Assembly: GCA_937922005.1 (NCBI GenBank)
Contig: CAKZWV010000045.1
Span: forward strand, 1 to 62,588
Direction of reading: 5' to 3'
DNA from: an uncultured Clostridia bacterium
GTDB taxonomy: Bacteria > Bacillota > Clostridia > Saccharofermentanales > DTU023
Length of the DNA stretch: 62,588 nucleotides
In this document: positions 36,381-44,465 of the stretch, piece after piece
How the letters are laid out: each line of letters begins with the position of its first letter
How positions within the stretch are numbered: position 1 is the stretch's first letter
Notes under the pieces: generated by a model
The model's input: the letters and a program-made list of their open reading frames with translations, nothing else
Told to the model about the DNA's origin: nothing
The model's database searches: none
Made by a program: the position numbers and the translations under genes

Positions 36381-37460
36381 ATGTCATACCCCAAAATCCT
36401 ACGTTTAGCGTATTTTTATCCCGAACACCTTAACCTATATGGCGACCGAGGGAATATTCTCTGCCTCATCAATCGGGCTGCGATCCGGGGGATCCAGCTT
36501 GAGGTAACGGCTATTCGCCCGGCCAATGCCCACCAGACCGGCTCTTCTTTCGATCCCGAGCATTTCGACTTCATTTTCATGGGCGGCGGCCAAGACCACG
36601 ACCAGGGCCAGATCTACCAAGATTTTTTAACTCGGAGTCCCCAGCTCCAACAGGCCATGGATGCCGACTGCGTCGGTCTTTTCATCTGCGGGGCCTACCA
36701 ACTCCTAGGAAAATACTATCTCAGCAAAATGGGCCAAAAGCTGGACGGTCTCAGCTTTTTCGACGCTGTGACTTTGGGCAAAGATGAGCGCCTAGTCGGT
36801 CACTTCATTTCTCGCTGCCGCTTTGGTCTCACCAAAGAAAATTTCTCCGGTTCCCTCCCCCACGAACCCCGTCCCTTGCCTCACAGTCCTGAGCCCGGAA
36901 TCTTTTCCTTAGACTTTGGCGGAGTGAAGACCCCCAACTCTGAAAACGACCAATCCTACCTTTCAACAAACACTCCCCCTTCGCCTCAGCAGGCTGAGTT
37001 GGATCCCGTCCCGGTTCTCCCGATTGCCTATCCCGAGGATATCGGCTTTTACCGGGCCCCCTTAAAGCTAACCAGTCCGGGGCGGGCCGCTGCCGATCCC
37101 AGTATCCTCATCGGTTTTGAGAACCACTCCGGCCATACGAATTGTAAAAATATCAATCCCGATCTCACAGATCCTTCATTAGACGAAGATCTTGTTTTAG
37201 CAGAAGTCCTCTATGGCCACGGCAACAACAGCCAGGGGATTTATGAGGGGATCCGCCATCGCAACTTCTTTGGGACTTACATGCACGGGAGTATTTTGGC
37301 CTTAAATCCAGCATTTGCGGATTATTTGCTCTGGCTTGCTCTCGAAAGACACGGGGTGGAGACCCTGCCGGGTCCTCAACCTGATGACACCCTGGTTATC
37401 CTGGCCCGTCGCCGCCTCCTCTCTCGCCACTGGCTGGACATCAACCAAAGGACCTTTTAA
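36381..37460 (+). CDS. gatD: Lipid II isoglutaminyl synthase, GatD glutaminase subunit
   Basis: 359 residues against about 240 in Staphylococcus GatD. It releases ammonia from glutamine and channels it to MurT. Visible: LRLAYFYPEHLNLYGDRGNI at the N-terminus, FIFMGGGQDHDQ, the nucleophile segment FICGAYQLLG (Cys near 99), IGFENHSGHT and the catalytic-His segment TYMHGSILALNP. A low-complexity insert of roughly 60-70 residues (about 155-220, rich in Pro, Ser, Asn) accounts for much of the extra length. Ribosome site AAGGAGTCTTTCG. Second gene of the murT-gatD pair. Confidence 0.92.
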   Translation: MSYPKILRLAYFYPEHLNLYGDRGNILCLINRAAIRGIQLEVTAIRPANAHQTGSSFDPEHFDFIFMGGGQDHDQGQIYQDFLTRSPQLQQAMDADCVGLFICGAYQLLGKYYLSKMGQKLDGLSFFDAVTLGKDERLVGHFISRCRFGLTKENFSGSLPHEPRPLPHSPEPGIFSLDFGGVKTPNSENDQSYLSTNTPPSPQQAELDPVPVLPIAYPEDIGFYRAPLKLTSPGRAAADPSILIGFENHSGHTNCKNINPDLTDPSLDEDLVLAEVLYGHGNNSQGIYEGIRHRNFFGTYMHGSILALNPAFADYLLWLALERHGVETLPGPQPDDTLVILARRRLLSRHWLDINQRTF

Positions 37461-37546
37461 TGACCTTTTAGATCGAAGAATCAGGAGGTAACCTGTGAAA
37501 GCAAAGGTGCTTTGCATTACTGATTTGAGAGGCTTTTGTTACACAA

Positions 37547-37575
37547 TTGACAAAATAAAATACATTCTATAGAAT
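37547..37575 (+). promoter_or_regulatory. Promoter of the LPQTG mini-gene
   Basis: TTGACA (37547-37552), 17-base spacer, TAGAAT (37570-37575). A hairpin TTGTGCCC-TTGTTA-GGGCGCAA follows in the leader at 37594-37615. Confidence 0.6.
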
Positions 37576-37648
37576 GCTAGGAGCTTTGGCCTTTTGTGCC
37601 CTTGTTAGGGCGCAAGGTGCCTATTCACACTTTAATAGGAGGTGGACC

Positions 37649-37852
37649 ATGGAATTAGGATGGATCTTGGGGGCCCTGGCGGGTCTCTTACCCCAGACAG
37701 GCGAAGTCAATATGACCCCCATCGCCCTCGGCTTAGGTGGTGCGGCCGTCATTTTATTTGCTGTGATGATGGTCTTGAGAAAGAAAACCGGGAAGAAAGC
37801 CCAGCCCAAGGATGACCAGGGCGGTCCGTCAGACCCGAATCGGATGAACTAG
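37649..37852 (+). CDS. 67-residue LPQTG sorting-signal miniprotein
   Basis: The ATG at 37649 follows AATAGGAGGTGGACC, an excellent ribosome site, and the gene has its own promoter. The protein is almost entirely a sorting signal: MELGWILGALAGL, then LPQTG at 14-18, a hydrophobic helix (IALGLGGAAVILFAVMMVL) and a basic tail KKTGKKAQPKDD. Only 13 residues precede LPQTG, with no ordinary signal peptide, so a sortase would release or anchor a peptide of about 17 residues. It could be an anchored or secreted peptide, a sortase substrate with a regulatory role, or simply a small membrane protein. The tail is longer than usual for sortase substrates. Confidence 0.75.
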   Translation: MELGWILGALAGLLPQTGEVNMTPIALGLGGAAVILFAVMMVLRKKTGKKAQPKDDQGGPSDPNRMN

Positions 37853-37982
37853 GCTCGCAAAGGGGAGTCCAAGACCCGCAAAGAGAAGACGAAGGCCCGT
37901 AGGCCAAGTCGCTCAGCAATTGCCCCTTTTTCGTACCTGATCAGCTTTTTCTCGAACTTTTTAAAAATTTCGCCTGGAAGAC

Positions 37983-38011
37983 TTGACATAGTTTTTTCTG
38001 TTGGCTATACT
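37983..38011 (+). promoter_or_regulatory. Promoter of the tRNA-Gly / tRNA-Thr unit
   Basis: TTGACA (37983-37988), 17-base spacer, TATACT (38006-38011), 19 bases before the tRNA-Gly 5' end. Confidence 0.8.
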
Positions 38012-38030
38012 GATTCCTGCTACGGCTCTT

Positions 38031-38104
38031 GCGGGCGTAGTTCAGTGGTAGAACATCAGCTTCCCAAGCTGAATATGGGGGTTCGATTCCCCTCGCCCGC
38101 TCCA
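38031..38104 (+). tRNA. tRNA-Gly (anticodon CCC)
   Basis: Acceptor GCGGGCG/CGCCCGC, anticodon stem TCAGC/GCTGA, loop TTCCCAA giving CCC, T-arm GGTTCGATTCC, encoded CCA. Decodes GGG. Confidence 0.95.
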
Positions 38105-38135
38105 TGATGCTTACGCACAATAGTCCGGGCATAAT

Positions 38136-38211
38136 GCCTTTTTAGCTCAGTCGGCAGAGCGCATCCATGGTAAGGATGAGGTCGTCAGTTCGATTCTGAC
38201 AAAAGGCTCCA
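38136..38211 (+). tRNA. tRNA-Thr (anticodon GGT)
   Basis: Acceptor GCCTTTT/AAAAGGC, D-arm AGCTCAGTCGGCAGAGC, anticodon stem CATCC/GGATG, loop ATGGTAA giving GGT, T-arm AGTTCGATTCT, encoded CCA. Decodes ACC and ACU. Follows tRNA-Gly by 31 bases, same transcript. Confidence 0.95.
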
Positions 38212-38215
38212 TACG

Positions 38216-38250
38216 ACCTCTGCGGCTAGGTCGCAGAGGCTTTTTTTTGA
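38216..38250 (+). terminator. Terminator after the tRNA pair
   Basis: CCTCTGCG-loop-CGCAGAGG followed by CTTTTTTT, five bases after the tRNA-Thr CCA. Confidence 0.85.
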
Positions 38251-38313
38251 TTAAGGCTAGGGTGCAAGCTGGACAGCCACCGAGCTGGAGAAGAAGAAAA
38301 GGAGAATCACGCT

Positions 38314-38448
38314 ATGAAAAGAACATATCAGCCCAATAAGCGGTATCGCAAGAAAGTCCATGGCTTCCGCACCAGGATGAGCACAAGGGGAGGACGAAAA
38401 GTCCTAGCCCGTCGGCGTCGGCGCGGCAGAGCCAGACTCTGTGCCTAA
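38314..38448 (+). CDS. rpmH: Ribosomal protein L34
   Basis: 44 residues: MKRTYQPNKRYRKKVHGFRTRM, then STRGGRKVLARRRRRGRARL. This matches the universal L34 pattern (full family length), including the KVHGFRxRMxT core. Ribosome site AAAAGGAGAATCACGCT. It is a component of the large ribosomal subunit. It heads the rpmH-rnpA-yidD-yidC-jag-mnmE-mnmG-rsmG block usually found next to the chromosome origin; the usual upstream neighbour dnaA is not present and two tRNA genes lie there instead. Confidence 0.97.
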   Translation: MKRTYQPNKRYRKKVHGFRTRMSTRGGRKVLARRRRRGRARLCA

Positions 38449-38646
38449 GATCCATAGTTTTTTCACATTGTTATTAGATGGATGGGTCCAGGACCCAATA
38501 TTGTGCCTCTTTTATAGGGGCACTTTTTGTGTCCAGGATCTTTTTGTTCAATTTGCCCTATCTGTTTTATCTGTTCCATTTGTTCTTGTTGTTTGCAAGG
38601 GACAGGTTTACTGTTCTTGCAAGGACAATCGCCAGGAAAGAATTTG

Positions 38647-39105
38647 ATGTCTATGATGCCAGAAAGAACAAAAGCCCAAGGAGATGCTCCTAAGGCGACT
38701 CTCCGCTATGGTCGGCCTTTGAGGCTCAATTTAGAGTTTTCGCGGGTCTACCGGTCCAAAAAAAGTCGGCGGTCCCCCCACTTTGCTCTCTATTGGACCA
38801 AAACGCCTCCCTATGCCCGGTCTACTAGCTACCTAGCTCAAAATAACCAAAATTGCTGTCGGCAGGGGGAGCCGAGTTTCCGCTACGGGATTACAGTTCC
38901 CCACCAGATCAAGCCTGCTGTCCGCCGGAATTATAATAAGCGGGTCATTCGCCAACTGGTGGCCCCCCTAGCTGCCCGGATCGACCCATCCCTTGACGTC
39001 ATTATCTTTGCCCGCAAGGACCTCCAAGCTGCTTCCTTTGCTAAGCTCCTTACTGAAATGGAAGACCTGTTCAAACGGGCTTCTCTCCTGGTGGAAGAAC
39101 CATAG
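38647..39105 (+). CDS. rnpA: Ribonuclease P protein component
   Basis: 152 residues. Protein subunit that helps the RNase P RNA trim tRNA 5' ends. The N-terminal part has LRLNLEFSRVYRSKKS, and the RNR signature appears as IKPAVRRNYNKRVIRQLVAP; the C-terminal part has VIIFARKDLQAASFAKL. Between them is an insert of about 25 residues (NNQNCCRQGEPSF region), longer than in B. subtilis (about 116 residues in total). I chose the ATG at 38647 after CAGGAAAGAATTTG; the frame is open to 38527. The yidD ATG follows its stop directly. Confidence 0.92.
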   Translation: MSMMPERTKAQGDAPKATLRYGRPLRLNLEFSRVYRSKKSRRSPHFALYWTKTPPYARSTSYLAQNNQNCCRQGEPSFRYGITVPHQIKPAVRRNYNKRVIRQLVAPLAARIDPSLDVIIFARKDLQAASFAKLLTEMEDLFKRASLLVEEP

Positions 39106-39462
39106 ATGTCCCTCGAAATTTCCCGATATGGGAAGGAAAACCGGAAATTTTTCTGGAGTATTTGCAAAAGGAAAAGTTGGTATCGGTGGGTGACGGCACC
39201 CGTGGGCTGGCTAGCCATTAATCTAATTGTTAGCTACCAGCTTTTTGTGAGCCCGGGCCTCCCCCAGCAATGCCGGTTTTATCCCTCTTGCTCCTACTAC
39301 GCCCTGGAGGCCTTTGAAAGCTATGGACCTTTGACCGCCTTAGTGCTGACCGTGGGGCGTTTAGGGCGCTGTAATCCTTGGACGAAGAAACTGGGGGCGG
39401 ATCCCCTTCCCTCCCCGGAGACCTTGAGGAAACGAGTTCCTTTTGGTCTTTCTCGCCTGTAA
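39106..39462 (+). CDS. yidD: Membrane protein insertion efficiency factor YidD
   Basis: 118 residues. Contains the family core QLFVSPGLPQQCRFYPSCSYYALEA and GRLGRCNPW, with three Cys as expected. A charged extension of about 40 residues (SRYGKENRKFFWSICKRKSWY) precedes the core, so the protein is longer than the usual 70-90. It is thought to help YidC insert membrane proteins. Starts directly at the rnpA stop; a motif copy GGAGTATTTG lies in the extension. Confidence 0.9.
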   Translation: MSLEISRYGKENRKFFWSICKRKSWYRWVTAPVGWLAINLIVSYQLFVSPGLPQQCRFYPSCSYYALEAFESYGPLTALVLTVGRLGRCNPWTKKLGADPLPSPETLRKRVPFGLSRL

Positions 39463-39660
39463 GGGCCTAAGAAGCTCAAAGAGTTAATATTGGAGAAAAG
39501 GCCTGGCTGGGATACGCCGTGTCCTTCGTCTTAGTCCCATGCTACTTCTAGGAAAAGGAAATGGGAGAAAAAGCCAAAGCCTCAGCTCGCTTTCGTTGCT
39601 ATTTTTGGGGTGACTTGTTAAGATATCCCTTGCGTTGAACATATGATAAAGGAGAACCTC

Positions 39661-40764
39661 ATGCAATTTCTGCCCCTTGGTGCGGGGATTTTCGATCCCC
39701 TCTATAATTTGTTTGGCTGGTGTATGCACCAGATCTACCTGTGGCTCGGAAGCTATGGTTGGACCGTCATTGTCTTTGCCCTGGGCCTCAAAACTCTGAT
39801 GCTCCCCCTGTCCCTGAAAGGACGCAAGGGCATGCTCCGGCAGACCTCTTTGCAGGCAGAAATAGCCGAAATCCGCCGCCTCTATCCCAAGGACCCGCAA
39901 AAACAGCAACAAATGCAGACGGAGCTTCTTCGGGTCAATGGCATTAGCCCGGGGGCGGGTTGTCTGAGCAGTTTAATTAACCTCTTTATTCTCCTTGCCA
40001 TCTTCCAGCCCATCCAGCGTCCCTTGCATTATATTGCAGCCGTGCCGAATGAGACCATGCAGGCCATCGGACAAAAGCTCGTAGAGATGGGGCTGTTGAG
40101 CGAACAGATGTTGAGGGCCAGGACAGATATTCCGATTCTCTCGCTCCTGACGACCTCTGGCAAGGCCTTGAGTGCCGTGGTGAAAGCTGGTCTCCTAAAA
40201 CTAGAACAACTGCTCAACCTGGACTTTTTTGGGATTAACTTAGGGCTCACCCCCACGTTAAATCCAAAGCTTCTTTTTGGAAGCCAGGCGGGGACCTATC
40301 TCCCCCTTTTAATTTTCCCTATTTTGACCCTGATTACCATGCTGATTAGCATGAAGCTCATGAAGCTGACCAATCCGACTCCTCCCCTGTCGAAAGAAGA
40401 AAAGGAGCGGGAAAAACGGAATCCGGCTAAGGCAGGCCAGAGTTCCAGCGCTGAAGCTCCCGGGCAAAATATGATGAAGAGCATGAATATTTTCATGCCA
40501 ATTTTGATGATCTTTACGAGTTTTCGCTTTCCTACGGCCATGGCCATTTACTGGGTAGTCGGGAATATTTTTAATATCATTGAGACCCTTATTTTTTATT
40601 ACTTCTATGTTGTCCCCTTTCAGAGAAGGGAGCGGGAAAATACCCTATTAGCAACCACACAAGTCAATCTTGGCTTAACCAAGGAACAAGTTATCGAATC
40701 TAATATCGGACAGAACGAAAAAGCCAACGTAGGCAAATCGCCAGCACGTAAAAAGAAAAAATAA
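39661..40764 (+). CDS. yidC: Membrane protein insertase YidC/Oxa1 family
   Basis: 367 residues. Inserts and folds inner-membrane proteins with or without SecYEG. The start at 39661 follows AAAGGAGAACCTC; an earlier ATG at 39643 has no ribosome site. Visible helices: near 28-45 (GWTVIVFALGLKTLMLPL), 85-100 (LSSLINLFILLAIF), 200-225 (LPLLIFPILTLITMLISM) and near 285-320. No signal-peptidase II lipobox is seen. A charged insert (SKEEKEREKRNPAKAGQ) lies between the last helices. The tail is basic (SPARKKKK), as in ribosome-binding homologues. Confidence 0.93.
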   Translation: MQFLPLGAGIFDPLYNLFGWCMHQIYLWLGSYGWTVIVFALGLKTLMLPLSLKGRKGMLRQTSLQAEIAEIRRLYPKDPQKQQQMQTELLRVNGISPGAGCLSSLINLFILLAIFQPIQRPLHYIAAVPNETMQAIGQKLVEMGLLSEQMLRARTDIPILSLLTTSGKALSAVVKAGLLKLEQLLNLDFFGINLGLTPTLNPKLLFGSQAGTYLPLLIFPILTLITMLISMKLMKLTNPTPPLSKEEKEREKRNPAKAGQSSSAEAPGQNMMKSMNIFMPILMIFTSFRFPTAMAIYWVVGNIFNIIETLIFYYFYVVPFQRRERENTLLATTQVNLGLTKEQVIESNIGQNEKANVGKSPARKKKK

Positions 40765-40837
40765 TAAGCAATACCATTAAAGACAGCAAGGACAAAGAAT
40801 ATTTGCCCTTGCCTTCTTGCATTGGGAGGAGGAATGG

Positions 40838-42769
40838 ATGAAGAACAAAATCATTACACAGGGCAAAAATGTCGATGAGGCCATCGCCTACGCTCTTCAG
40901 CAGTTAGAAAAGACCAAAGATGAGGTCAAAATTACCGTTCTTGATGAAGGAAGTGATGGATCTATGCTGGGTTTTGGCAAGCGAGCCGCCCAGGTAGAGG
41001 TAGAGTATGAAGGCGACTTGTTGCCTGGGGGCAAAGAGGGAACAACCCACATTATAGGGGCCGGGACTCCCTTCGTCTTGACCAAGATTCCGGTCCTAGG
41101 TCAAGATTCTGATGAGGATGAAGAACCAGATCATGATTTTGCTGACGACGAGGCCGAAAGGGATGATTTGGAGGCCTTAGAGGACCTGGAAGATCTGGAG
41201 GACTTGGAGGATCTCGAGGCCCTAGAGGTCCTTGAAGACCTGGAGGACGTAGAAGACCTAGAAGATCTCGATGTCACTTCTGTGGAAGACGAGGTGGATG
41301 AAGAAAGCGTTTCTTTCGAGGAAGGCGTTGATTTTGAGGATTCTGAAGATTTTGAAGATTCTGAAGATTTTGAAGATTCTGATGATTTTGACGCCAGCGA
41401 CGAGACCAATGATGACGACGCTTATGCTGAGAACGACGATGAAATCGATGGTGAAAACAATGACGAAACCCCTGACCTAGGCGACGACGAGAATGCCGAA
41501 GACGACAGCGACGAGGACAACGAGGATCAAGAGGATGAAGAGTCCGACCATGAGCCCATTTCCCAAGACCTCCTAGAAGAGGCCGAAACCTATGCTTCTT
41601 CCTATCTCACCTCGATCTTGACCCAACTAGATATCCACGGTCGTCTGGTCTCGAAATATGATCAAGAAACCGTCTTTATATCCGTTCTGGGCCGAGACCT
41701 AGGCCGAGCCATTGGCTACCGGGGTGAAGTAATCAATGCCCTCCAATATCTGTGTAATTGTGTTGTATCGACCCACTTTTCTAGGAAAATCCGTATTGTC
41801 TTAGATATTGGCTACTACAGACAGAAAAATCAGACGAGGCTTCAGGGGGTGGCTTATAAGGCGATCGCCAAGGCCATCAATACCCAGACGAATGTCTCTC
41901 TTCCTTTCATGACGCCCCAGGACCGCCGGGAAGTCCACCTCATTATCAATAAGACCCGGGGTGTCGATGCCGAAAGTCGGGGCAAAGAGCCTCACCGCTA
42001 CATTGTCATCATGCCAGACGGCACGGTGGATCATTTTGAGTATCGGGACCCCAATTGGCGGAAAAATAATAGGAATTTCCGGTCCAACCAGGGCTATCGG
42101 TCCAACAACCGCTCCAATTCCTACTCGAATCGCTCTTATAACCGCCCCTCCTATAATAAGAATTACCGGTCTCGTGGCTATAACCAGGGAGGTCAAGGAG
42201 GTCAAGGCGGCCAAGGCGGACGCTATTATGGTTCCTCCTACCAGGGCCAAGGCTACCAAGGTCAGGGCTACCAGGGCAACCGGTCCCAAGACCGACGGTC
42301 CAATCCTTCCTACCGGGATGCCAGAGACAATCGTGCCCCCTATGGAGGCAGCTACGAAGGCTCTTATCGCCGCTATGAGGCCAATAACGACACCGATACA
42401 GGCAAGCGTACCTACCAGGGTGACCGCTACAATCAAGCGGATCGTTACAACCAGGGCGACAGATACAACCAGGGCGACCGCACTTATCAAGGAGATCGCT
42501 ATAATCAAGGCAATCGCTATGGTCAAGGAAACCGCTACAACCAGGGCAACCGCTACGGCCAAGACAACCGTTATAACCAAGGAAACCGTTATAACCAAGG
42601 CGGCTACCAGAAGGGCAACAATTACAAAGGTGCCCAGCGGAACGACCGGAGCAATCGCTATGGTCAAAACGACCGGTATCGGGACAATCAGTCTAGTTCG
42701 TATAACCGTCCCAACCGCTATACCCCACAAGACACCGACTCCGATAACTCGAGCGATTCCTACTTCTAG
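40838..42769 (+). CDS. jag: KhpB/Jag (EloR) RNA-binding protein with very long disordered regions
   Basis: 643 residues against 200-330 in most members. The N-terminal Jag domain (IITQGKNVDEAIAYALQQL) is followed by about 150 residues of Asp/Glu/Leu repeats (DLEDLED, then DFEDSEDFED). A KH domain (about 265-335, VFISVLGRDLGRAIGYRGEVINAL) and an R3H domain (MTPQDRREVHLIINK ... SRGKEPHRYIVIMP) come next. The last 225 residues are Arg/Asn/Tyr/Gln/Gly-rich with NRYNQG units, a prion-like composition. KhpB binds RNA and affects cell elongation and division. Start follows GGGAGGAGGAATGG. A near-copy of the dispersed motif (AGAATATTTGC) lies before it at 40796. Confidence 0.93.
   Translation: MKNKIITQGKNVDEAIAYALQQLEKTKDEVKITVLDEGSDGSMLGFGKRAAQVEVEYEGDLLPGGKEGTTHIIGAGTPFVLTKIPVLGQDSDEDEEPDHDFADDEAERDDLEALEDLEDLEDLEDLEALEVLEDLEDVEDLEDLDVTSVEDEVDEESVSFEEGVDFEDSEDFEDSEDFEDSDDFDASDETNDDDAYAENDDEIDGENNDETPDLGDDENAEDDSDEDNEDQEDEESDHEPISQDLLEEAETYASSYLTSILTQLDIHGRLVSKYDQETVFISVLGRDLGRAIGYRGEVINALQYLCNCVVSTHFSRKIRIVLDIGYYRQKNQTRLQGVAYKAIAKAINTQTNVSLPFMTPQDRREVHLIINKTRGVDAESRGKEPHRYIVIMPDGTVDHFEYRDPNWRKNNRNFRSNQGYRSNNRSNSYSNRSYNRPSYNKNYRSRGYNQGGQGGQGGQGGRYYGSSYQGQGYQGQGYQGNRSQDRRSNPSYRDARDNRAPYGGSYEGSYRRYEANNDTDTGKRTYQGDRYNQADRYNQGDRYNQGDRTYQGDRYNQGNRYGQGNRYNQGNRYGQDNRYNQGNRYNQGGYQKGNNYKGAQRNDRSNRYGQNDRYRDNQSSSYNRPNRYTPQDTDSDNSSDSYF
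41173..41388 (+). repeat. Acidic 9-bp and 18-bp repeats in jag
   Basis: From 41173 to about 41273 nine-base units encode D-L-E; from 41336 to 41388 units GATTCTGAAGATTTTGAA (18 bp) repeat about three times. All are whole codons. Confidence 0.8.
42411..42606 (+). repeat. NRYNQG-encoding repeats in jag
   Basis: About eleven imperfect 18-bp units encoding (D/N)-R-Y-(N/G)-Q-G. The units differ at synonymous sites, so the array is old or under protein-level selection. Confidence 0.8.
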
Positions 42770-42780
42770 GAGCGAGGTCT

Positions 42781-44349
42781 ATGACCAGCTTTGATGCTAT
42801 GGTCGCTTTTGCGACGCCCCCAGGGCGGAGTGCCCTGGCTGTTTGTCGAGTCTCTGGTCCGGAATCCAACCAGGTCGTAAGTCAGCTCTTTGTGCCTGCC
42901 TCCTCCCGTTTCCCTCAGGTAGAGGCCATGGCCCCCTATTCTTTAGCTTATGGGACTTGGTATCGTTCCAAGGACCGGCAAACTGCCATTGACGAAGTCG
43001 TCCTCGCTTGCTTCCGGGCCCCCCACTCCTATACGGGAGAAGATTCCTTCGAAATTTCCTGCCACGGGAGCCCCGTGATCAAAGCTGCCATTCTGCGGTC
43101 TTTGGTCGGGGCAGGGGCCCGTCTGGCAGAACCGGGAGAATTTTCTAAAAAGGCCTTTTTAAACGGAAAAATGGATTTGGCTGAGGCAGAGGCCGTCATG
43201 GAGCTCATTGAAGCCAAGGGCGAACGGGCCTCCTCAGAAGCCCTCAGTCACCTCCAAGGTCAATATGGCAACAAATTATCCCGCATTCAATCCGCCATCT
43301 ACCATATTCTCGCTGACCTCGAGGTCTTTTTGGAGTATGGGGAGGAAGATCTTGGCGTTCCAAATAATCCCGCAGACCTGGCCCAGCTCCATGCCGAAGA
43401 CCACGCGAAAAGGGAAGATTTGGCCGTCTTGGCAGCGGAAAGTCTGGATGATTTGCGCACCTTAACCAAGAGTAAAAAAGCCGCCCAATATGTCTTCGAT
43501 GGGATCAAGGTCGTTTTAACGGGAAAGACCAATGCAGGGAAATCGAGCCTTTTAAATGCCCTCCTTGAAGAGGATCGAGCGATCGTCAGCGACCAAGCTG
43601 GCACGACCCGGGACCTCATTACTGCTATGACAGACTTTGAGGGAATTCCTGTCTGTCTCACCGATACGGCCGGCCTCCGCCTCTTTATCGAGGGCTCTGA
43701 GTCCTCCGAGCCCTCGGCAGTCCCTAAGTCCCCTACAGGCTCCGAGCCCTCGAAGTCCCTGGATCGCGTGGAGTCCCTAGATCGCCTAGAGTCCCTGGAT
43801 CGCCTGGACCCCCTAGATCCCTTGGAACTTGAGGGAATTCGCCGAGCCAAGGAAAGTCTTACCACAGCGGACCTTATCTTGGTCCTCTTAAGTTCGGCCG
43901 ATCCAGCGGAAATCAAAGCCTTTCAAGGCCTTACCCAGGACCTTCCTTGCCCGACCCTCTATCTAGTGTCCAAGCAAGATCTCCCAGGCCAAGCGGACCT
44001 CCTCCAGGCCCTCCAAAAAGCCAATCCTTCCCTTGACATCCAAGGAATTAGCGCAAGAAATCCCAAGGATCTGGCTGCTTTACGCCATCGGATTCTCGCC
44101 CAGTGTGAGGCCCTCCCCACCGGGGAAGAGGCGGGCCTCCTCGTCCATACGGAACGCCACCTTGAGGCTCTCCAAGGGGCCATCGAAGCCCTTGATCAAG
44201 CCAAGTCTGGTCTGGAAAATGGCCTAAGCTGGGATCTTATCAGCGCCCTCCTCCGGTCGGCCCTCGACTCCCTAGCCTCCATTACCGGGGAAAATGTCTC
44301 CCTAGAACTCATAGATCAGATCTTTTCTAATTTCTGCGTTGGAAAATAG
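42781..44349 (+). CDS. mnmE: tRNA modification GTPase MnmE
   Basis: 522 residues against about 455 usually. With MnmG it makes the cmnm5 modification at wobble U34. N-terminal tetrahydrofolate-binding domain starts FDAMVAFATPPGRSALAVCRVSG; G1 GKTNAGKSSLLNAL near 245, G2 region DQAGTTRDLI, G3 DTAGLR, and the terminal FCVGK with the catalytic Cys. Between G3 and EGIRRAKE is an insert of roughly 45 residues rich in Ser, Asp, Leu and Arg, encoded partly by four 18-bp repeats. G4 appears as SKQD instead of NKxD, which is a change from the usual base-specificity motif. Ribosome site AGGAGCGAGG overlaps the jag end. Confidence 0.95.
   Translation: MTSFDAMVAFATPPGRSALAVCRVSGPESNQVVSQLFVPASSRFPQVEAMAPYSLAYGTWYRSKDRQTAIDEVVLACFRAPHSYTGEDSFEISCHGSPVIKAAILRSLVGAGARLAEPGEFSKKAFLNGKMDLAEAEAVMELIEAKGERASSEALSHLQGQYGNKLSRIQSAIYHILADLEVFLEYGEEDLGVPNNPADLAQLHAEDHAKREDLAVLAAESLDDLRTLTKSKKAAQYVFDGIKVVLTGKTNAGKSSLLNALLEEDRAIVSDQAGTTRDLITAMTDFEGIPVCLTDTAGLRLFIEGSESSEPSAVPKSPTGSEPSKSLDRVESLDRLESLDRLDPLDPLELEGIRRAKESLTTADLILVLLSSADPAEIKAFQGLTQDLPCPTLYLVSKQDLPGQADLLQALQKANPSLDIQGISARNPKDLAALRHRILAQCEALPTGEEAGLLVHTERHLEALQGAIEALDQAKSGLENGLSWDLISALLRSALDSLASITGENVSLELIDQIFSNFCVGK
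43755..43826 (+). repeat. Four 18-bp tandem repeats in mnmE
   Basis: Units TCCCTRGATCGCCTRGAG at 43755, 43773, 43791 and 43809 (last degenerate), encoding S-L-D-R-L-E. They lie in the low-complexity insert after G3. Confidence 0.88.
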
Positions 44350-44465
44350 GATTTTCCAGTCAAGTAGGAATGCCCAGCCAAGTAGCTAAGTCCGATCACT
44401 AGTCAAAATAGCCCTCAGATCCCCACTCCCCCCCCAAGCCCTAGTCAAAATAGGATCCCAAAACC

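Noticed and set aside
41801..42794. Long open frames antisense or frame-shifted to the jag repeat region
   Set aside because: Products of repeat composition; no ribosome site and jag itself is well supported.
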